Positions 9,348-17,970 of a stretch of 64,000 nt of DNA are shown here, piece after piece. A program made the position numbers and the translations under genes. Source of the DNA: Fen-455 sp050015475. Lineage in GTDB: Bacteria; Actinomycetota; Acidimicrobiia; Acidimicrobiales; Bog-793. Location of the stretch: contig JBEKBI010000011.1 in NCBI GenBank assembly GCA_050015475.1, forward strand, positions 1 through 64,000, written 5' to 3'. How positions within the stretch are numbered: the first letter of the stretch is position 1; each line of letters opens with the position of its first letter. The notes below the pieces were generated by a model. That model was not told the origin of the DNA, made no database searches, and saw only the letters and a program-made list of their open reading frames with translations.

Positions 9348-10661
9348 ATGGACGGCCCTGACCTTTCACATCTCCTGGAAGATGCAAGTTCCGAAGCACC
9401 CTCCCGAGATGTGCTCGACTCCATCGTCCGCCGCCATCACCGCCGGCAGGTCCGCCGAGCGCGCGCTGCGGCCACGCTGGCGCTGGTGCTGGCGCTCGCG
9501 GGTGCGGGTGTCGGCATAGGCCTCAGCCGTCCAGGGAGCACGGTCACAGCGCTCTCGCCCCGCGCGTCGAACACCCACGTGCCGAGCAACCAGGGGGGCG
9601 TGCCGAACACGAGCCGCTCCGAGGCGAGCCAGTCCGTCGCCCCCTCGGGGCTGGCCTGGGTGAGCACAGGCTCGGGTGAAGGGGCGATCGCAGCTGCAGC
9701 CTTGCCCTCGGGCAGTGCGGGCGAGGGCTACCTGGCGGCGGGCCACCTCGCGCCCACGGGCGCCGCAATCGGATCCCCATTTTGTTCGGTTTCCGGCTGT
9801 GTGACTTTCGGGTCTGACAACACGTTCCAGGGAGCCGTGCTCACGCACCTTTTCACGCGGATTAGTGACGGCGTCACTGTGCGGGCGTTCAGCGCCCGCT
9901 GGACACAGGCACCCCTGAAGCTCGTCCCGAATGGCGACGCGAGCGCGCAGGGTGCCTCGACGACTGTTGCGCCCGCCTCTTCGCCACCGGCGGCGGGAAC
10001 CGACGGCGCCGCCCCCGCGGCCGAGACTGGCCCGGTCTCCACGCTCGTGCCCGATGACACGGTGACTACTACGACGGCTGTGGGTGCGCCACTCCCCGTC
10101 CCGTCGCCGTCTGCGGGTTGCGCGATCGCCCAAGCGCTCGTCGTGGAGGTGTCCGAGGCCGAAGTCTCGGGAGTACTCGCCGTGCCGCTCGGGCCTCGGG
10201 TGTCCAGGCCTATAGACGTTCTCGAGGACCAGATCGTCGGCGGTGCGAAGGACTTCCCCATAGTCGTGGTGGTCGCGCACGTCTCGGGGCGGACCCAGGT
10301 GGTGCGAGCGAGGTTTGCGAGCGGTGCTCAGGACCAGATGGGCGTCGTCGATGGGTGGGCGGTCCTCGTGCACAAACTGAGTCCGGCCAAGATGCACGGA
10401 TCAGCAAGGCGGAACGAATCAAGCTCGGCAGGACGGGCGACGGTGTCCGTGCTTGCAAGCAGCGGCGTCATCCTCGAGCGGGCGTACTTGCCTAGATCTG
10501 GAATGTTGGCGATGGCTGTAAGAGCCTGTTTCTCGCCTGGACGAATGGGCAGGGTTGCCGCGCCGGGTTCTTCGACCTCCCCGGGTACCAAGGGCTCGAA
10601 CTCATCGAGCGTCGCCCGCAAGGATCGAGCTGCCACCTCGTCGACGCGCAACGGCGGGTAG
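9348..10661 (+). CDS. single-pass membrane protein, possible anti-sigma partner
   Basis: 437 residues. A cytoplasmic N-terminus of about 38 residues containing SRDVLDSIVRRHHRRQVRRAR is followed by one membrane helix (TLALVLALAGAGVGIGL) and a long Ser/Thr/Ala/Pro-rich extracytoplasmic part. It has no recognised domain. The next gene, 28 bases downstream in the same direction, encodes a sigma-70-family factor, so a role as membrane partner of that factor is plausible, but a recognisable anti-sigma zinc motif (HxxxCxxC) is absent. GAAAGGA precedes the ATG at 9348; GTG at 9345 is an alternative. Confidence 0.7.
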   Translation: MDGPDLSHLLEDASSEAPSRDVLDSIVRRHHRRQVRRARAAATLALVLALAGAGVGIGLSRPGSTVTALSPRASNTHVPSNQGGVPNTSRSEASQSVAPSGLAWVSTGSGEGAIAAAALPSGSAGEGYLAAGHLAPTGAAIGSPFCSVSGCVTFGSDNTFQGAVLTHLFTRISDGVTVRAFSARWTQAPLKLVPNGDASAQGASTTVAPASSPPAAGTDGAAPAAETGPVSTLVPDDTVTTTTAVGAPLPVPSPSAGCAIAQALVVEVSEAEVSGVLAVPLGPRVSRPIDVLEDQIVGGAKDFPIVVVVAHVSGRTQVVRARFASGAQDQMGVVDGWAVLVHKLSPAKMHGSARRNESSSAGRATVSVLASSGVILERAYLPRSGMLAMAVRACFSPGRMGRVAAPGSSTSPGTKGSNSSSVARKDRAATSSTRNGG

Positions 10662-10689
10662 CCAGGGCCGGCGACCGGGGACTCTCCCG

Positions 10690-11190
10690 GTGGGACAGAC
10701 TGTCGTCATCGAGGACGACCGCAACAGCGATCTAGCAGCCGACTTTGTCGCCGTCTATGAGGCGCATTATCCGCGTCTTGTCCGGGCACTCGAAATTGGC
10801 GGACTGGACCGTCCGGCGGCGGAGGACGTGGCGCAAGAGGCCTTCGCCCGCACGCTCGGCCACTGGAGGCGGGTACGGCTGGGCACGAACCCGCCCGGCT
10901 ACGTGTACCGGACGGCTTTCCGGCTGACCCGGACCCAGTGGAAGCGCGACTGCCCGCTCGAGACCGAGCAGGCGTCGCGCCGAGACACCGAGGCCGAGGC
11001 GGTCTCCAATTTGGGCCTTGAGGCCGCCTTGGCCCGCATGCCGGAGAGGAGGCGCGCCTGCGCCATGCTGTGCTTCGTCGTCGGGCTCACACCGAAGGAG
11101 GCCGGCCGCTCACTTGGGATCGCCGAGGGCACCGTCCGTAAGCAATTAGGCCTCGCGCGGGAGGACTTGAGGCACCTGCTCGGAGAGTGA
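10690..11190 (+). CDS. RNA polymerase sigma factor, sigma-70 family (ECF/SigE-like)
   Basis: Alternative sigma factor of about 166 residues. Region 2 is visible in DFVAVYEAHYPRLVRALEIGG, AAEDVAQEAFARTLGHW and NPPGYVYRTAFRLTR; region 4 in ALARMPERRRACAMLCFVVGLTPKEAGRSLGIAEGTVRKQLGLAREDL, with a helix-turn-helix for -35 recognition. There is no region 3, so it belongs to the small ECF-type group. The start is uncertain: GTG 10690 gives a normal N-terminus, and an open frame runs further upstream into the preceding gene. It probably forms a unit with the membrane protein before it. Confidence 0.88.
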   Translation: MGQTVVIEDDRNSDLAADFVAVYEAHYPRLVRALEIGGLDRPAAEDVAQEAFARTLGHWRRVRLGTNPPGYVYRTAFRLTRTQWKRDCPLETEQASRRDTEAEAVSNLGLEAALARMPERRRACAMLCFVVGLTPKEAGRSLGIAEGTVRKQLGLAREDLRHLLGE

Positions 11191-11273
11191 TGACGATGTC
11201 GTGATCAGCGGCTTAGCTCTGTGGGGATCCCGCCGGAGGGGAATTGGGTAGTGCCGGTGACCCTGCGGAATGG

Positions 11274-11279
11274 TAAAGT
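11274..11279 (+). promoter_or_regulatory. possible extended -10 upstream of rimP
   Basis: TGG-TAAAGT at 11271-11279 resembles an extended -10 element, about 100 bases before the rimP start. The -35 region is not canonical. It would place the hairpin at 11316-11335 inside the 5' leader. Confidence 0.35.
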
Positions 11280-11315
11280 CTCCGACACCGTTCGATTGAT
11301 ATGCAGCAGGCGTGG

Positions 11316-11338
11316 ACGTGGGCGGGAGCCCACGTTTT
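11316..11338 (+). terminator. hairpin with short T-run in the rimP leader
   Basis: ACGTGGGC (11316-11323) pairs perfectly with GCCCACGT (11328-11335) around a GGGA loop, and TTT follows directly. This is an intrinsic-terminator-like hairpin lying 45 bases before rimP. Because rimP-nusA follows and NusA acts on such hairpins, attenuation of the operon is possible; it could also simply end transcription from upstream. Confidence 0.6.
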
Positions 11339-11379
11339 GTCATTTCCGGGGTACGCGGCCTACGAAGGAGGAAGGGGCG

Positions 11380-11952
11380 ATGGCGACGTCAGACGACGTG
11401 GAGCGCATCGCCGCGCCCGTGCTTCAAGCCGCGGGTCTCGAGCTGGTCGACGTGGAACTCCGCTCCGGCAACGTGGTCGTGACCGTCGACAGCGAGGGCG
11501 GAGTCGACCTCGACGCGCTCGCGGCCGCGAGCAGGGCGATCTCAGCCGCCATCGATCTCGAGGACGTAGGCCCATCCGGTCGCTATGAGCTCGAGGTCAC
11601 CAGTCCGGGCCTCGAGAGGCGCCTCCGCCGTCCGGAGCACTTCCGCAGCTTCGTCGGCCATCGGATCGCTTTGCGGACCGTGTCTGGCGTGGCAGGGGAG
11701 CGGAGGATCGAGGGCGACATCATCTCGGCAGACGACCGAGGCGTCGTACTGGGCGATCCTGGCTCACCGGACGGCCGCCGCCGCCTCGCCTACCCCGACA
11801 TCGAGCGAGCCCACACCGTCTTCGACTGGAGGGCGGCGCTGGCACACACACCCGCACCGACGGCCCGCAGCGACAGGCGTCGGAACGCCAAGGCGTCACC
11901 CGCGGGTGCGAGGCGCGAGCGCAGCGAGAAAGAGATGGCGGATCAAGCATGA
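11380..11952 (+). CDS. rimP: ribosome maturation factor RimP
   Basis: Cytosolic factor for 30S subunit maturation. The 190-residue protein has the RimP N-terminal alpha/beta domain (GLELVDVELRSGNVVVTVDSE, SRAISAAIDL), the hallmark YELEVTSPGLERRLRRPEHF, and a C-terminal SH3-like barrel, followed by a basic tail. The ATG at 11380 follows a strong AAGGAGG site; earlier in-frame starts are not supported. The stop overlaps the nusA start (ATGA), so the two are translationally coupled. Confidence 0.95.
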   Translation: MATSDDVERIAAPVLQAAGLELVDVELRSGNVVVTVDSEGGVDLDALAAASRAISAAIDLEDVGPSGRYELEVTSPGLERRLRRPEHFRSFVGHRIALRTVSGVAGERRIEGDIISADDRGVVLGDPGSPDGRRRLAYPDIERAHTVFDWRAALAHTPAPTARSDRRRNAKASPAGARRERSEKEMADQA

Positions 11953-13253
11953 ATTCGAAGGACTTCGACGCTTTCGCGGCCCTCGAGGCGCTCCAGCAGA
12001 TTGCCGCTGACAAGGGCATAGCTGTCGACACCTTGTTCGACGCCCTCGCCAACGCCCTCGTCGCCGCGTACAAGCGCCTACCGGACGCCGCTGAAGAGGC
12101 TGTCGTGACGATCGACCCGGATTCCGGCGAGATCCGCGTCTACGGGCAAGAGCTTGACGAAGACGGCAACGTCACCCGTGAGTGGGACGACACCCCGGAC
12201 AGCTTTGGTCGTATCGCGGCCCAGGCGGCCCGCCAGGTGATCCTCCAGCGCATCCGCGAGGCCGAGCGCGACCGCAAGTACGAGGAGTACGCCGGGCGGG
12301 AAGGCGACATCGTCACGGGAATCATCCAGCAGAGTGACAACCGCTACACCCTGCTCGACTTAGGCAAGGTGGAGGCTTTGCTGCCTCAGGCCGAGCAGGT
12401 GCCCTACGAGCGCTACGACCACGGCGCCCGGTTGAAGGCCTACATCGTGGAGGTCCGCAAGACGAGCAAGGGCCCTCAGATCGTCGTCTCGAGGAGCCAC
12501 CCGGGCCTGATAAAGCGCCTCTTCGAGCTCGAGGTGCCCGAGATCTCCAACGGCGTCGTCGAGATCAAGGCCTGCGCCCGCGAGCCGGGCCATCGGACCA
12601 AGATCGCCGTGTGGTCCAACGACCCGAACGTGGATCCTGTCGGTGCTTGTGTCGGGGCTCGTGGCGCGCGCGTGCGCATGGTGACCACCGAGCTCCGGGG
12701 CGAGAAAGTCGACATCGTGCCCTTCTCTGACGACCCGGCCGAGTTCGTGTCCCGGGCGCTGCAGCCGGCGAAGGTGAAAGAGGTAATCCTCGACGAGGCC
12801 ACCGGTCGCGCGACGGTGATCGTCCACGACTACCAGCTGTCCCTCGCGATCGGCAAAGAGGGCCAGAACGCCCGTCTCGCGGCGCGCCTGACGGGCTGGC
12901 ACATCGACATCAAGAGCGAGTCCGAAGCCGCCGACGAGGCCCACTTCGCCGAGGGCGAATGGGCCGAGGGCGAATGGGTCGAGCAGTCCGGCGAGATGGT
13001 GTGGAAGCCAGCCGAAGGCGGCGAGACGCTCTCGGCCGAAGCCTGGGCGGCGGGGGAGGCCCCGGACGAAGACCCCGAGCCCGACGAAGGAGTCGAGGTC
13101 GAGGTGGCCATCGGCGAGGAACTCGTTGTCGATGCAGCCGAGGCGGACCCGGAGACCGACAACGCGGAGGGCGAGGCCGAGCTGGACGCGACGGCCGCCT
13201 CGCCGTCGGGGGCGGGATCGGGCGAAGCCGCCGAGGAAGGGCAGGGGTCGTAA
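11949..13253 (+). CDS. nusA: transcription termination/antitermination protein NusA
   Basis: RNA polymerase-binding factor controlling pausing, termination and antitermination. Of its 434 residues, about 1-125 form the polymerase-binding N-terminal domain, then an S1 domain (GDIVTGIIQQSDNRYTLLDLGKVEALL), and two KH domains (VGARGARVRMVTTEL and IGKEGQNARLAARLTGW). The last ~100 residues are highly acidic and low-complexity, as in other high-GC NusA proteins, and the gamma-proteobacterial AR domains are absent. The ATG overlaps rimP by 4 bases. ylxR follows in the -1 frame relative to nusA. Confidence 0.97.
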   Translation: MNSKDFDAFAALEALQQIAADKGIAVDTLFDALANALVAAYKRLPDAAEEAVVTIDPDSGEIRVYGQELDEDGNVTREWDDTPDSFGRIAAQAARQVILQRIREAERDRKYEEYAGREGDIVTGIIQQSDNRYTLLDLGKVEALLPQAEQVPYERYDHGARLKAYIVEVRKTSKGPQIVVSRSHPGLIKRLFELEVPEISNGVVEIKACAREPGHRTKIAVWSNDPNVDPVGACVGARGARVRMVTTELRGEKVDIVPFSDDPAEFVSRALQPAKVKEVILDEATGRATVIVHDYQLSLAIGKEGQNARLAARLTGWHIDIKSESEAADEAHFAEGEWAEGEWVEQSGEMVWKPAEGGETLSAEAWAAGEAPDEDPEPDEGVEVEVAIGEELVVDAAEADPETDNAEGEAELDATAASPSGAGSGEAAEEGQGS

Positions 13254-13549
13254 CCCCGCCTGTTCGCACCTGCATTGGATGCCGGCGTCTGGCGCCTGCG
13301 TCCGAGCTAGTTCGAGTTGTTCATGCCGCTGGCGGCACTCTTGACCTCGGGCTTGGCATCCCAGGCCGCGGGGCGTGGCTTTGTCGTGATTCGCCGGGCT
13401 GCGTCGACTTGGCGGAGCGGCACAGGGCTTTCTCGAGAGCGCTTCGCCATCCCATAGGGGCGGAAGCCATTGACGAGCTCCGGTCGAGGCTGAAGGGCGA
13501 CGCCGGGTCGCCTTTCTCCGGGCCGAGGCCTCGAGCCGCAAAGCCCTAG
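13247..13549 (+). CDS. ylxR: YlxR-family RNA-binding protein (DUF448), non-standard start
   Basis: Small basic nucleic-acid-binding protein normally encoded between nusA and infB. The family motif RTCIGCRRLAPASELVRVV, then GRGAWLCRDSPGCVDLA, is clear. In this frame there is no ATG, GTG or TTG near the expected start; the nearest upstream is a GTG about 250 bases back, deep inside nusA. A GAGGAAGG ribosome site at 13233-13240 lies 6 bases before GTC 13247 and 9 before GTA 13250, so a non-standard start is the simplest reading. A base error or a -1 frameshift from nusA are the alternatives. The product is about 100 residues. Confidence 0.8.
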   Translation, partial: VVTPPVRTCIGCRRLAPASELVRVVHAAGGTLDLGLGIPGRGAWLCRDSPGCVDLAERHRAFSRALRHPIGAEAIDELRSRLKGDAGSPFSGPRPRAAKP

Positions 13550-13557
13550 GCACCACC

Positions 13558-14223
13558 TCAGCTGGTGTGCCAGCCCTCCGGAACTTCGGCGTCTTTGCGC
13601 GCGCGCCGGAAAAGAAAATCGAGCAGGGGATGCGGCGGGTAATCCTCGACGGATGCCGCGGCCGGTTCCGCTGGGGACTCTTCCAGCTCCTGGCCCTCGT
13701 AGGGATCATCTGGGATTGCGAGCGGCCGCCAGGACGAAGCGGCGTACCCGGCGGGAGTGCCCTCGGACACTCCTTCACCGATGACGGGCGTCCCGACCCC
13801 GCCAGGAGTTCCCTCGATCTCTTCGCCGTCCTCGAGGGCTTGTCTGATGTCCGCCGCGGTCGGCGCCGGGTGCGGATCATCGCCCCCTTCGAGGTCCGCG
13901 TCTGAAAGATCAATATCCTCGAATTCCTGCAGCTGCTCGGTGACGAGCGTCAAATGACGGGGATCGTGTGTCATGCCGGTTCGCCTGAAGAATTTCCGTC
14001 CTTTTGGCGTCAGACCCAGTTGCTCGTCGACGTACTCGACCAGGCCGAGCTCGATGAGAACGCGGACGGAGGCAGCAAAGGCTTCAGGCGTCGGCATCGC
14101 CATGGGCAAGGTGAAAGCCTCGAGGGTCCACATCACTTGCACGAGCGGGGCGAGCTCCCCGCCGTTGGCGCGCTCGACGGCCACTAGGGCCGCGCCTTCG
14201 TTTTTGCCGCAAGACTCAGGCAT
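13558..14223 (-). CDS. hypothetical protein with possible winged-helix segment
   Basis: 221 residues, not recognised. The first half contains a helix-rich segment ending LIELGLVEYVDEQ, LGLTPKGRKFFRRTG, which resembles the recognition helix and wing of a winged-helix protein. The second half is acidic and Pro/Gly-rich (EEIEGTPGGVGTPVIGEG). The gene is convergent with ylxR (8 bases between stops) and separates it from infB. I use the ATG at 14223: TACATT lies seven bases upstream with no ribosome site, the leaderless pattern seen elsewhere here. Confidence 0.65.
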   Translation of the reverse strand: MPESCGKNEGAALVAVERANGGELAPLVQVMWTLEAFTLPMAMPTPEAFAASVRVLIELGLVEYVDEQLGLTPKGRKFFRRTGMTHDPRHLTLVTEQLQEFEDIDLSDADLEGGDDPHPAPTAADIRQALEDGEEIEGTPGGVGTPVIGEGVSEGTPAGYAASSWRPLAIPDDPYEGQELEESPAEPAAASVEDYPPHPLLDFLFRRARKDAEVPEGWHTS

Positions 14224-14230
14224 CGATCGC

Positions 14231-14236
14231 AATGTA
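14231..14236 (-). promoter_or_regulatory. -10 box of the gene starting at 14223, probable leaderless promoter
   Basis: TACATT on the minus strand, 7 nt before ATG 14223, no ribosome site between. Confidence 0.45.
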
Positions 14237-14921
14237 GCGGCTCACCGCCCTGGTGGGACGGTGGGGACGCCCTCTCTCGCCTTCCTGGCCGCCGTCGACT
14301 GAGCGATTGAGGCGCAGGCACCGCTCCGCTCGGCCGAGGGTCCATGCGAATCGTCGGTCCGCAACGGACCTAGGTGACTTCGTGGATCCCAACGCCGCCG
14401 GCGCGCGCCCTCGCCGGGCGCGGCCCACGCTCGACCTTGGGGTCTGGGCTCCTGCACTGGGGTGCATCGCCATGCTCGAGATCATTTTCCGCGTGCTCGC
14501 CGCCATCGTCGTGGTCATCCTTGTGCCCGTGGTCTGGCTGTTTCGCCGGCTCAGGGGCCGAGGCACCGACCGCCTGCTCGAAGACCAGACCCGCGGGACG
14601 CTCACCCAGCCGTCCGGATCCGAGGCTGCGGGCCACAGCGACCCCGAGCGGGAGGTCCCGGCCATACGCACCTGGGCCCCGCAAATCTCGGCGCCGTTTG
14701 GAAGGCGGTACTTAAGACCGCTCCGCAGTCGGCAGGCCGAGGCACACCGCGAACACAGCGGATCACCCAGTTGCCCCACTCGCCGTGGCTATCGTGATCC
14801 GAGCGCCAAGATGAGGCGACGGGTGTACGAGGCACCGGCGTTGTGTGAGAATAGAAGGCCGCGCCAGGCTCGGGATCCCGAACGCTGCGTTGCCCTTCAT
14901 CGGAGAGGACCTAACCACCAG
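14237..14921 (+). other. infB upstream region with open in-frame extension
   Basis: 685 bases before the proposed infB start. The infB frame stays open throughout. From an ATG at 14472 it would encode a hydrophobic helix (FRVLAAIVVVILVPVVWLF) followed by about 120 unremarkable residues that run straight into IF-2. There is no stop codon to end a separate small protein. I see no RNA gene. GGAGAGGA at 14902-14909 is the likely infB ribosome site. Confidence 0.5.
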
Positions 14922-17900
14922 TTGCCCAAGAAAATCCGCGTCTACGAGCTTGCCCGTGAGCTGGGGCTGACCAACAAGGAAGCCCTGGATATTTGCATCG
15001 ACCTCGGGATCGGCGTGAAGAGCCACTCGTCATCGATCGAAGACGCGCAAGCCGACCGCGCCAGGCGCAAGGCCGACCGCGAAGGTTTGCGGCGCGCGGT
15101 GCAGCCCGAAGAGCCCGCATCTCAGTCCTCCCCAGCCAAGAGCACGTCCGCCGCGACCAAGGCAACCGCCGGCGCCCAACGTGCCGCGAGCGCTCCCGTC
15201 GGGGAACCGCGTGTCGCCAAGGTCGATGCAGCCGCCGCGAAGGTCGCGAGCGAGGGACCATTGCCGGCCGAGAGCCAGGGTGCGCCCGCCACTCACGAGG
15301 GTCGCCCGGGTCACCGGCTTGTCGTGAGCAAGCAAGCGAGTGAGCTCACCGATGCGTCCCGGGTCGCCGCGCCTAGACCTCCCTCCCCGCACGCGAGCGC
15401 CGCCGCGAAACCCGCCGCCGCGGCCTCACCGAGGCCTGGTGGCACGGCCACTGCCCACCATTCGGTCACGGCTGCGGCTCCGGCCACGAGCCACGTCGCA
15501 ACCTCATCGGCTCCTGCTGCGACCGCTGCGGCCGCTCCGGCTCCCCACACGGCCAAGCGCGAGACAACGGCGTCGAACTCCTCGGCGACCACTGCCGCGC
15601 CTGCGAAGGCAGACGGCGAGCGAACCGCGACGGGTAATCATCCGCTCGGCCCGTCCGGAAAGCCGATACCGCCGCCGCCCGGGCCTCCCCGCTCGCTGAC
15701 GGGGCGTCCCATCCCACCGCCGCCTGGCACGCGGCGCCCCGTCTCGGCCGCTGGCTCGGGCTCCCGCCCGGGAGCCCCGAGCTCCCGTCCAGGCACGGGC
15801 GCGCCCCGTGCCGGAGCTGTGGGCTCCCGTCCACCGACTGGCCGTCCTGTCGCGCCCCGGCCCGGAGGTGGAGCATCTTTCACCCGGGCTCCCGGCCACT
15901 TCACGCCTCGAGAAGGTGGGCGCCCCACCGGTGGGTCGTTCGGTGGCTCCGGAGGCGGGGCAGGCGGCGCGCGCAGCGGCGGCTACACCCCGGGCGGTCC
16001 GACGGGGGCCGCAAGGGGCGGTCCGGTCGGTCGTGGCCGTCCGCCACAACGTAGGCCGCGTCGCCGGCGTCGCAACATGGAGGAGCTCGAGCCGATTCAG
16101 ATTGCGGCTTACCAGCCCTCGAGCGCGCCTGTGCCGGACCACGAGGTGATCGTGGAGCGGGGCTCTACGCCTCAGCAGCTCGGCCCTCGGCTCAATCGTT
16201 CCGCGGGCGACGTCGTGCGCTTCCTGTTGCTGCAAGGCGAGATGGTGACCGCGACGCAACCTCTGACCGACGACATGATCAGCCTGTTTGCCGCGGAGAT
16301 CGGCGCCCAGGTGCGCCTTGTCGACCCAGGCGAGGAGCAGGAGGCCGCCCTGTTGGCGAAGTTCTTCGGCGACGAGACAGAGGGGGAAGAAGAGGACTTG
16401 AAGACGCGGCCTCCGGTCATAACTGTCATGGGCCACGTCGACCACGGCAAGACGTTGCTGCTCGACCGGATCCGCCACACGAATGTGATCGGCGGCGAGG
16501 CGGGCGGAATCACCCAGCACATCGGCGCATACCAAGTCGAGTGGCGGGGCCAGCAGTTGACCTTCATCGACACCCCTGGCCACGAGGCTTTCACCGCCAT
16601 GCGTGCCAGGGGGGCCAGTGTCACCGACATCGTCGTGCTGGTCGTTGCCGCCGACGACGGCGTGATGCCCCAGACCGTCGAGGCGATCAACCACGCCAAG
16701 GCCGCCGGGGTGCCGATCGTGACGGCGATCAACAAGATCGACCGGGCGGACGCGGACCCGAACCGCGTTCTCCAACAGCTTTCGGAGCATGGGCTCGTGC
16801 CCGAGTCATGGGGCGGGGACACGATCACCGTCGAGATGTCGGCTCTGCAGTCTGTCGGCATCGACGAGTTGCTCGAGCAGCTGGTCGTGCTCGCCGAGGT
16901 GCTCGAGCTGCGCGCCGACCTCGAGACAGACGCCAAGGGCGTCGTGCTCGAGTCCAACCTCGACATTGGTCGCGGGCCGGTGGCCACCGTCCTCGTTCAA
17001 AGCGGCGTGCTCCGGGTCGGGGAGCCGATTGTGGCCGGAGCCGCCTGGGGTCGCGTGAAGGCGTTGATAAACGACCAAGGCAAACCAATCAAAGAGGCCC
17101 TCCCGTCCATGCCCGTGCAGGTACTCGGCCTCTCCGAGCCGCCGGTTGTAGGTGACGAGCTCAGGGTGACCTCTGACCTCTCCGTGGCGAGGACGGTCGG
17201 CGACGCCCGCGAGCAACGGCTCCGCTTCACCACCCTCGCCCAGGCCTCGACGATGTCGACCAGCCCCGGGGCGAAGTTGGAAGACCTGTTCGAGAAGATC
17301 CGGAAAGGTGAGACGGCGACGCTCACACTCGTGCTCAAGGCCGACGTGCAGGGTTCGCTCGAAGCGGTCACCCAGAGTCTGCTCAAGCTCGAGCGCGAGG
17401 ACGTGAAGGTGGCCTTCGTGCACCGGGCCGTCGGCGGCATCAGCGAGAGCGACGTGACCATTGCGGCTGCCTCGGGTGCGACGATCATCGGATTCAACGT
17501 CCGTCCTGACCGCAGGGCCCGCGAACTTGCCGAGACCCACAAGGTCGAGATCCGCTCGTACGAGATCATCTACAAGCTCATCGAGGACGTGCAGGCGGCC
17601 ATGGTGGGCATGCTCACGCCGGAGTTCGAGGAGATCGTCACGGGCGACGCGGAGGTTCGGGCAATCTTCCGGGTCCCGAAGGTCGGCGCTGTCGCCGGCT
17701 GCTACGTCACCAACGGCGTCATCACGCGGGGTTCCAAGGTGCGGTTCCTAAGAGAGGGCGTGGTCATCTGGAAAGGTGCCGTGTCCTCGTTGCGCCGCTT
17801 CAAGGACGATGCCCGCGAAGTCCAGGCGGGATACGAATGTGGCATCGGCCTCACCGACTTCCAGGACTTGAAGGAAGGCGACGTGATCGAGACCTACGAC

Positions 17901-17924
17901 GAGCGGGAGATCCCCCGTACCTAG
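14922..17924 (+). CDS. infB: translation initiation factor IF-2
   Basis: GTPase that positions initiator fMet-tRNA on the 30S subunit and promotes subunit joining. From TTG 14922 the 1000-residue protein starts with the IF2-N motif KKIRVYELARELGLTNKEALD, as in homologues. A Pro/Ala/Gly-rich linker of about 350 residues follows, then a second IF2-N domain, and the G domain from about residue 498 with G1 GHVDHGKT, G3 DTPGHE and G4 NKID. Domains II to IV follow, ending in the C-terminal barrel. GGAGAGGA lies about 12 bases before the TTG. A longer in-frame N-terminus with a membrane helix is possible but unlikely. Confidence 0.97.
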   Translation: MPKKIRVYELARELGLTNKEALDICIDLGIGVKSHSSSIEDAQADRARRKADREGLRRAVQPEEPASQSSPAKSTSAATKATAGAQRAASAPVGEPRVAKVDAAAAKVASEGPLPAESQGAPATHEGRPGHRLVVSKQASELTDASRVAAPRPPSPHASAAAKPAAAASPRPGGTATAHHSVTAAAPATSHVATSSAPAATAAAAPAPHTAKRETTASNSSATTAAPAKADGERTATGNHPLGPSGKPIPPPPGPPRSLTGRPIPPPPGTRRPVSAAGSGSRPGAPSSRPGTGAPRAGAVGSRPPTGRPVAPRPGGGASFTRAPGHFTPREGGRPTGGSFGGSGGGAGGARSGGYTPGGPTGAARGGPVGRGRPPQRRPRRRRRNMEELEPIQIAAYQPSSAPVPDHEVIVERGSTPQQLGPRLNRSAGDVVRFLLLQGEMVTATQPLTDDMISLFAAEIGAQVRLVDPGEEQEAALLAKFFGDETEGEEEDLKTRPPVITVMGHVDHGKTLLLDRIRHTNVIGGEAGGITQHIGAYQVEWRGQQLTFIDTPGHEAFTAMRARGASVTDIVVLVVAADDGVMPQTVEAINHAKAAGVPIVTAINKIDRADADPNRVLQQLSEHGLVPESWGGDTITVEMSALQSVGIDELLEQLVVLAEVLELRADLETDAKGVVLESNLDIGRGPVATVLVQSGVLRVGEPIVAGAAWGRVKALINDQGKPIKEALPSMPVQVLGLSEPPVVGDELRVTSDLSVARTVGDAREQRLRFTTLAQASTMSTSPGAKLEDLFEKIRKGETATLTLVLKADVQGSLEAVTQSLLKLEREDVKVAFVHRAVGGISESDVTIAAASGATIIGFNVRPDRRARELAETHKVEIRSYEIIYKLIEDVQAAMVGMLTPEFEEIVTGDAEVRAIFRVPKVGAVAGCYVTNGVITRGSKVRFLREGVVIWKGAVSSLRRFKDDAREVQAGYECGIGLTDFQDLKEGDVIETYDEREIPRT

Positions 17925-17970
17925 GCAGCATGGTCGCCGCCCGGCAGCCGGATACCCGAGGATCGCGCGC

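Noticed and set aside
12950..12979. Short tandem repeat coding GEWAEGEW in nusA
   Set aside because: Two near-identical units inside the acidic low-complexity tail; typical of such tails and not a separate element.
12360..13913. 517-residue minus-strand frame opposite nusA and ylxR
   Set aside because: Low-complexity composition and conflict with certain genes.
15504..16790. Long minus-strand frame inside infB
   Set aside because: Arg/Gly-rich product from the Pro/Ala-coding linker; no ribosome site or family resemblance.
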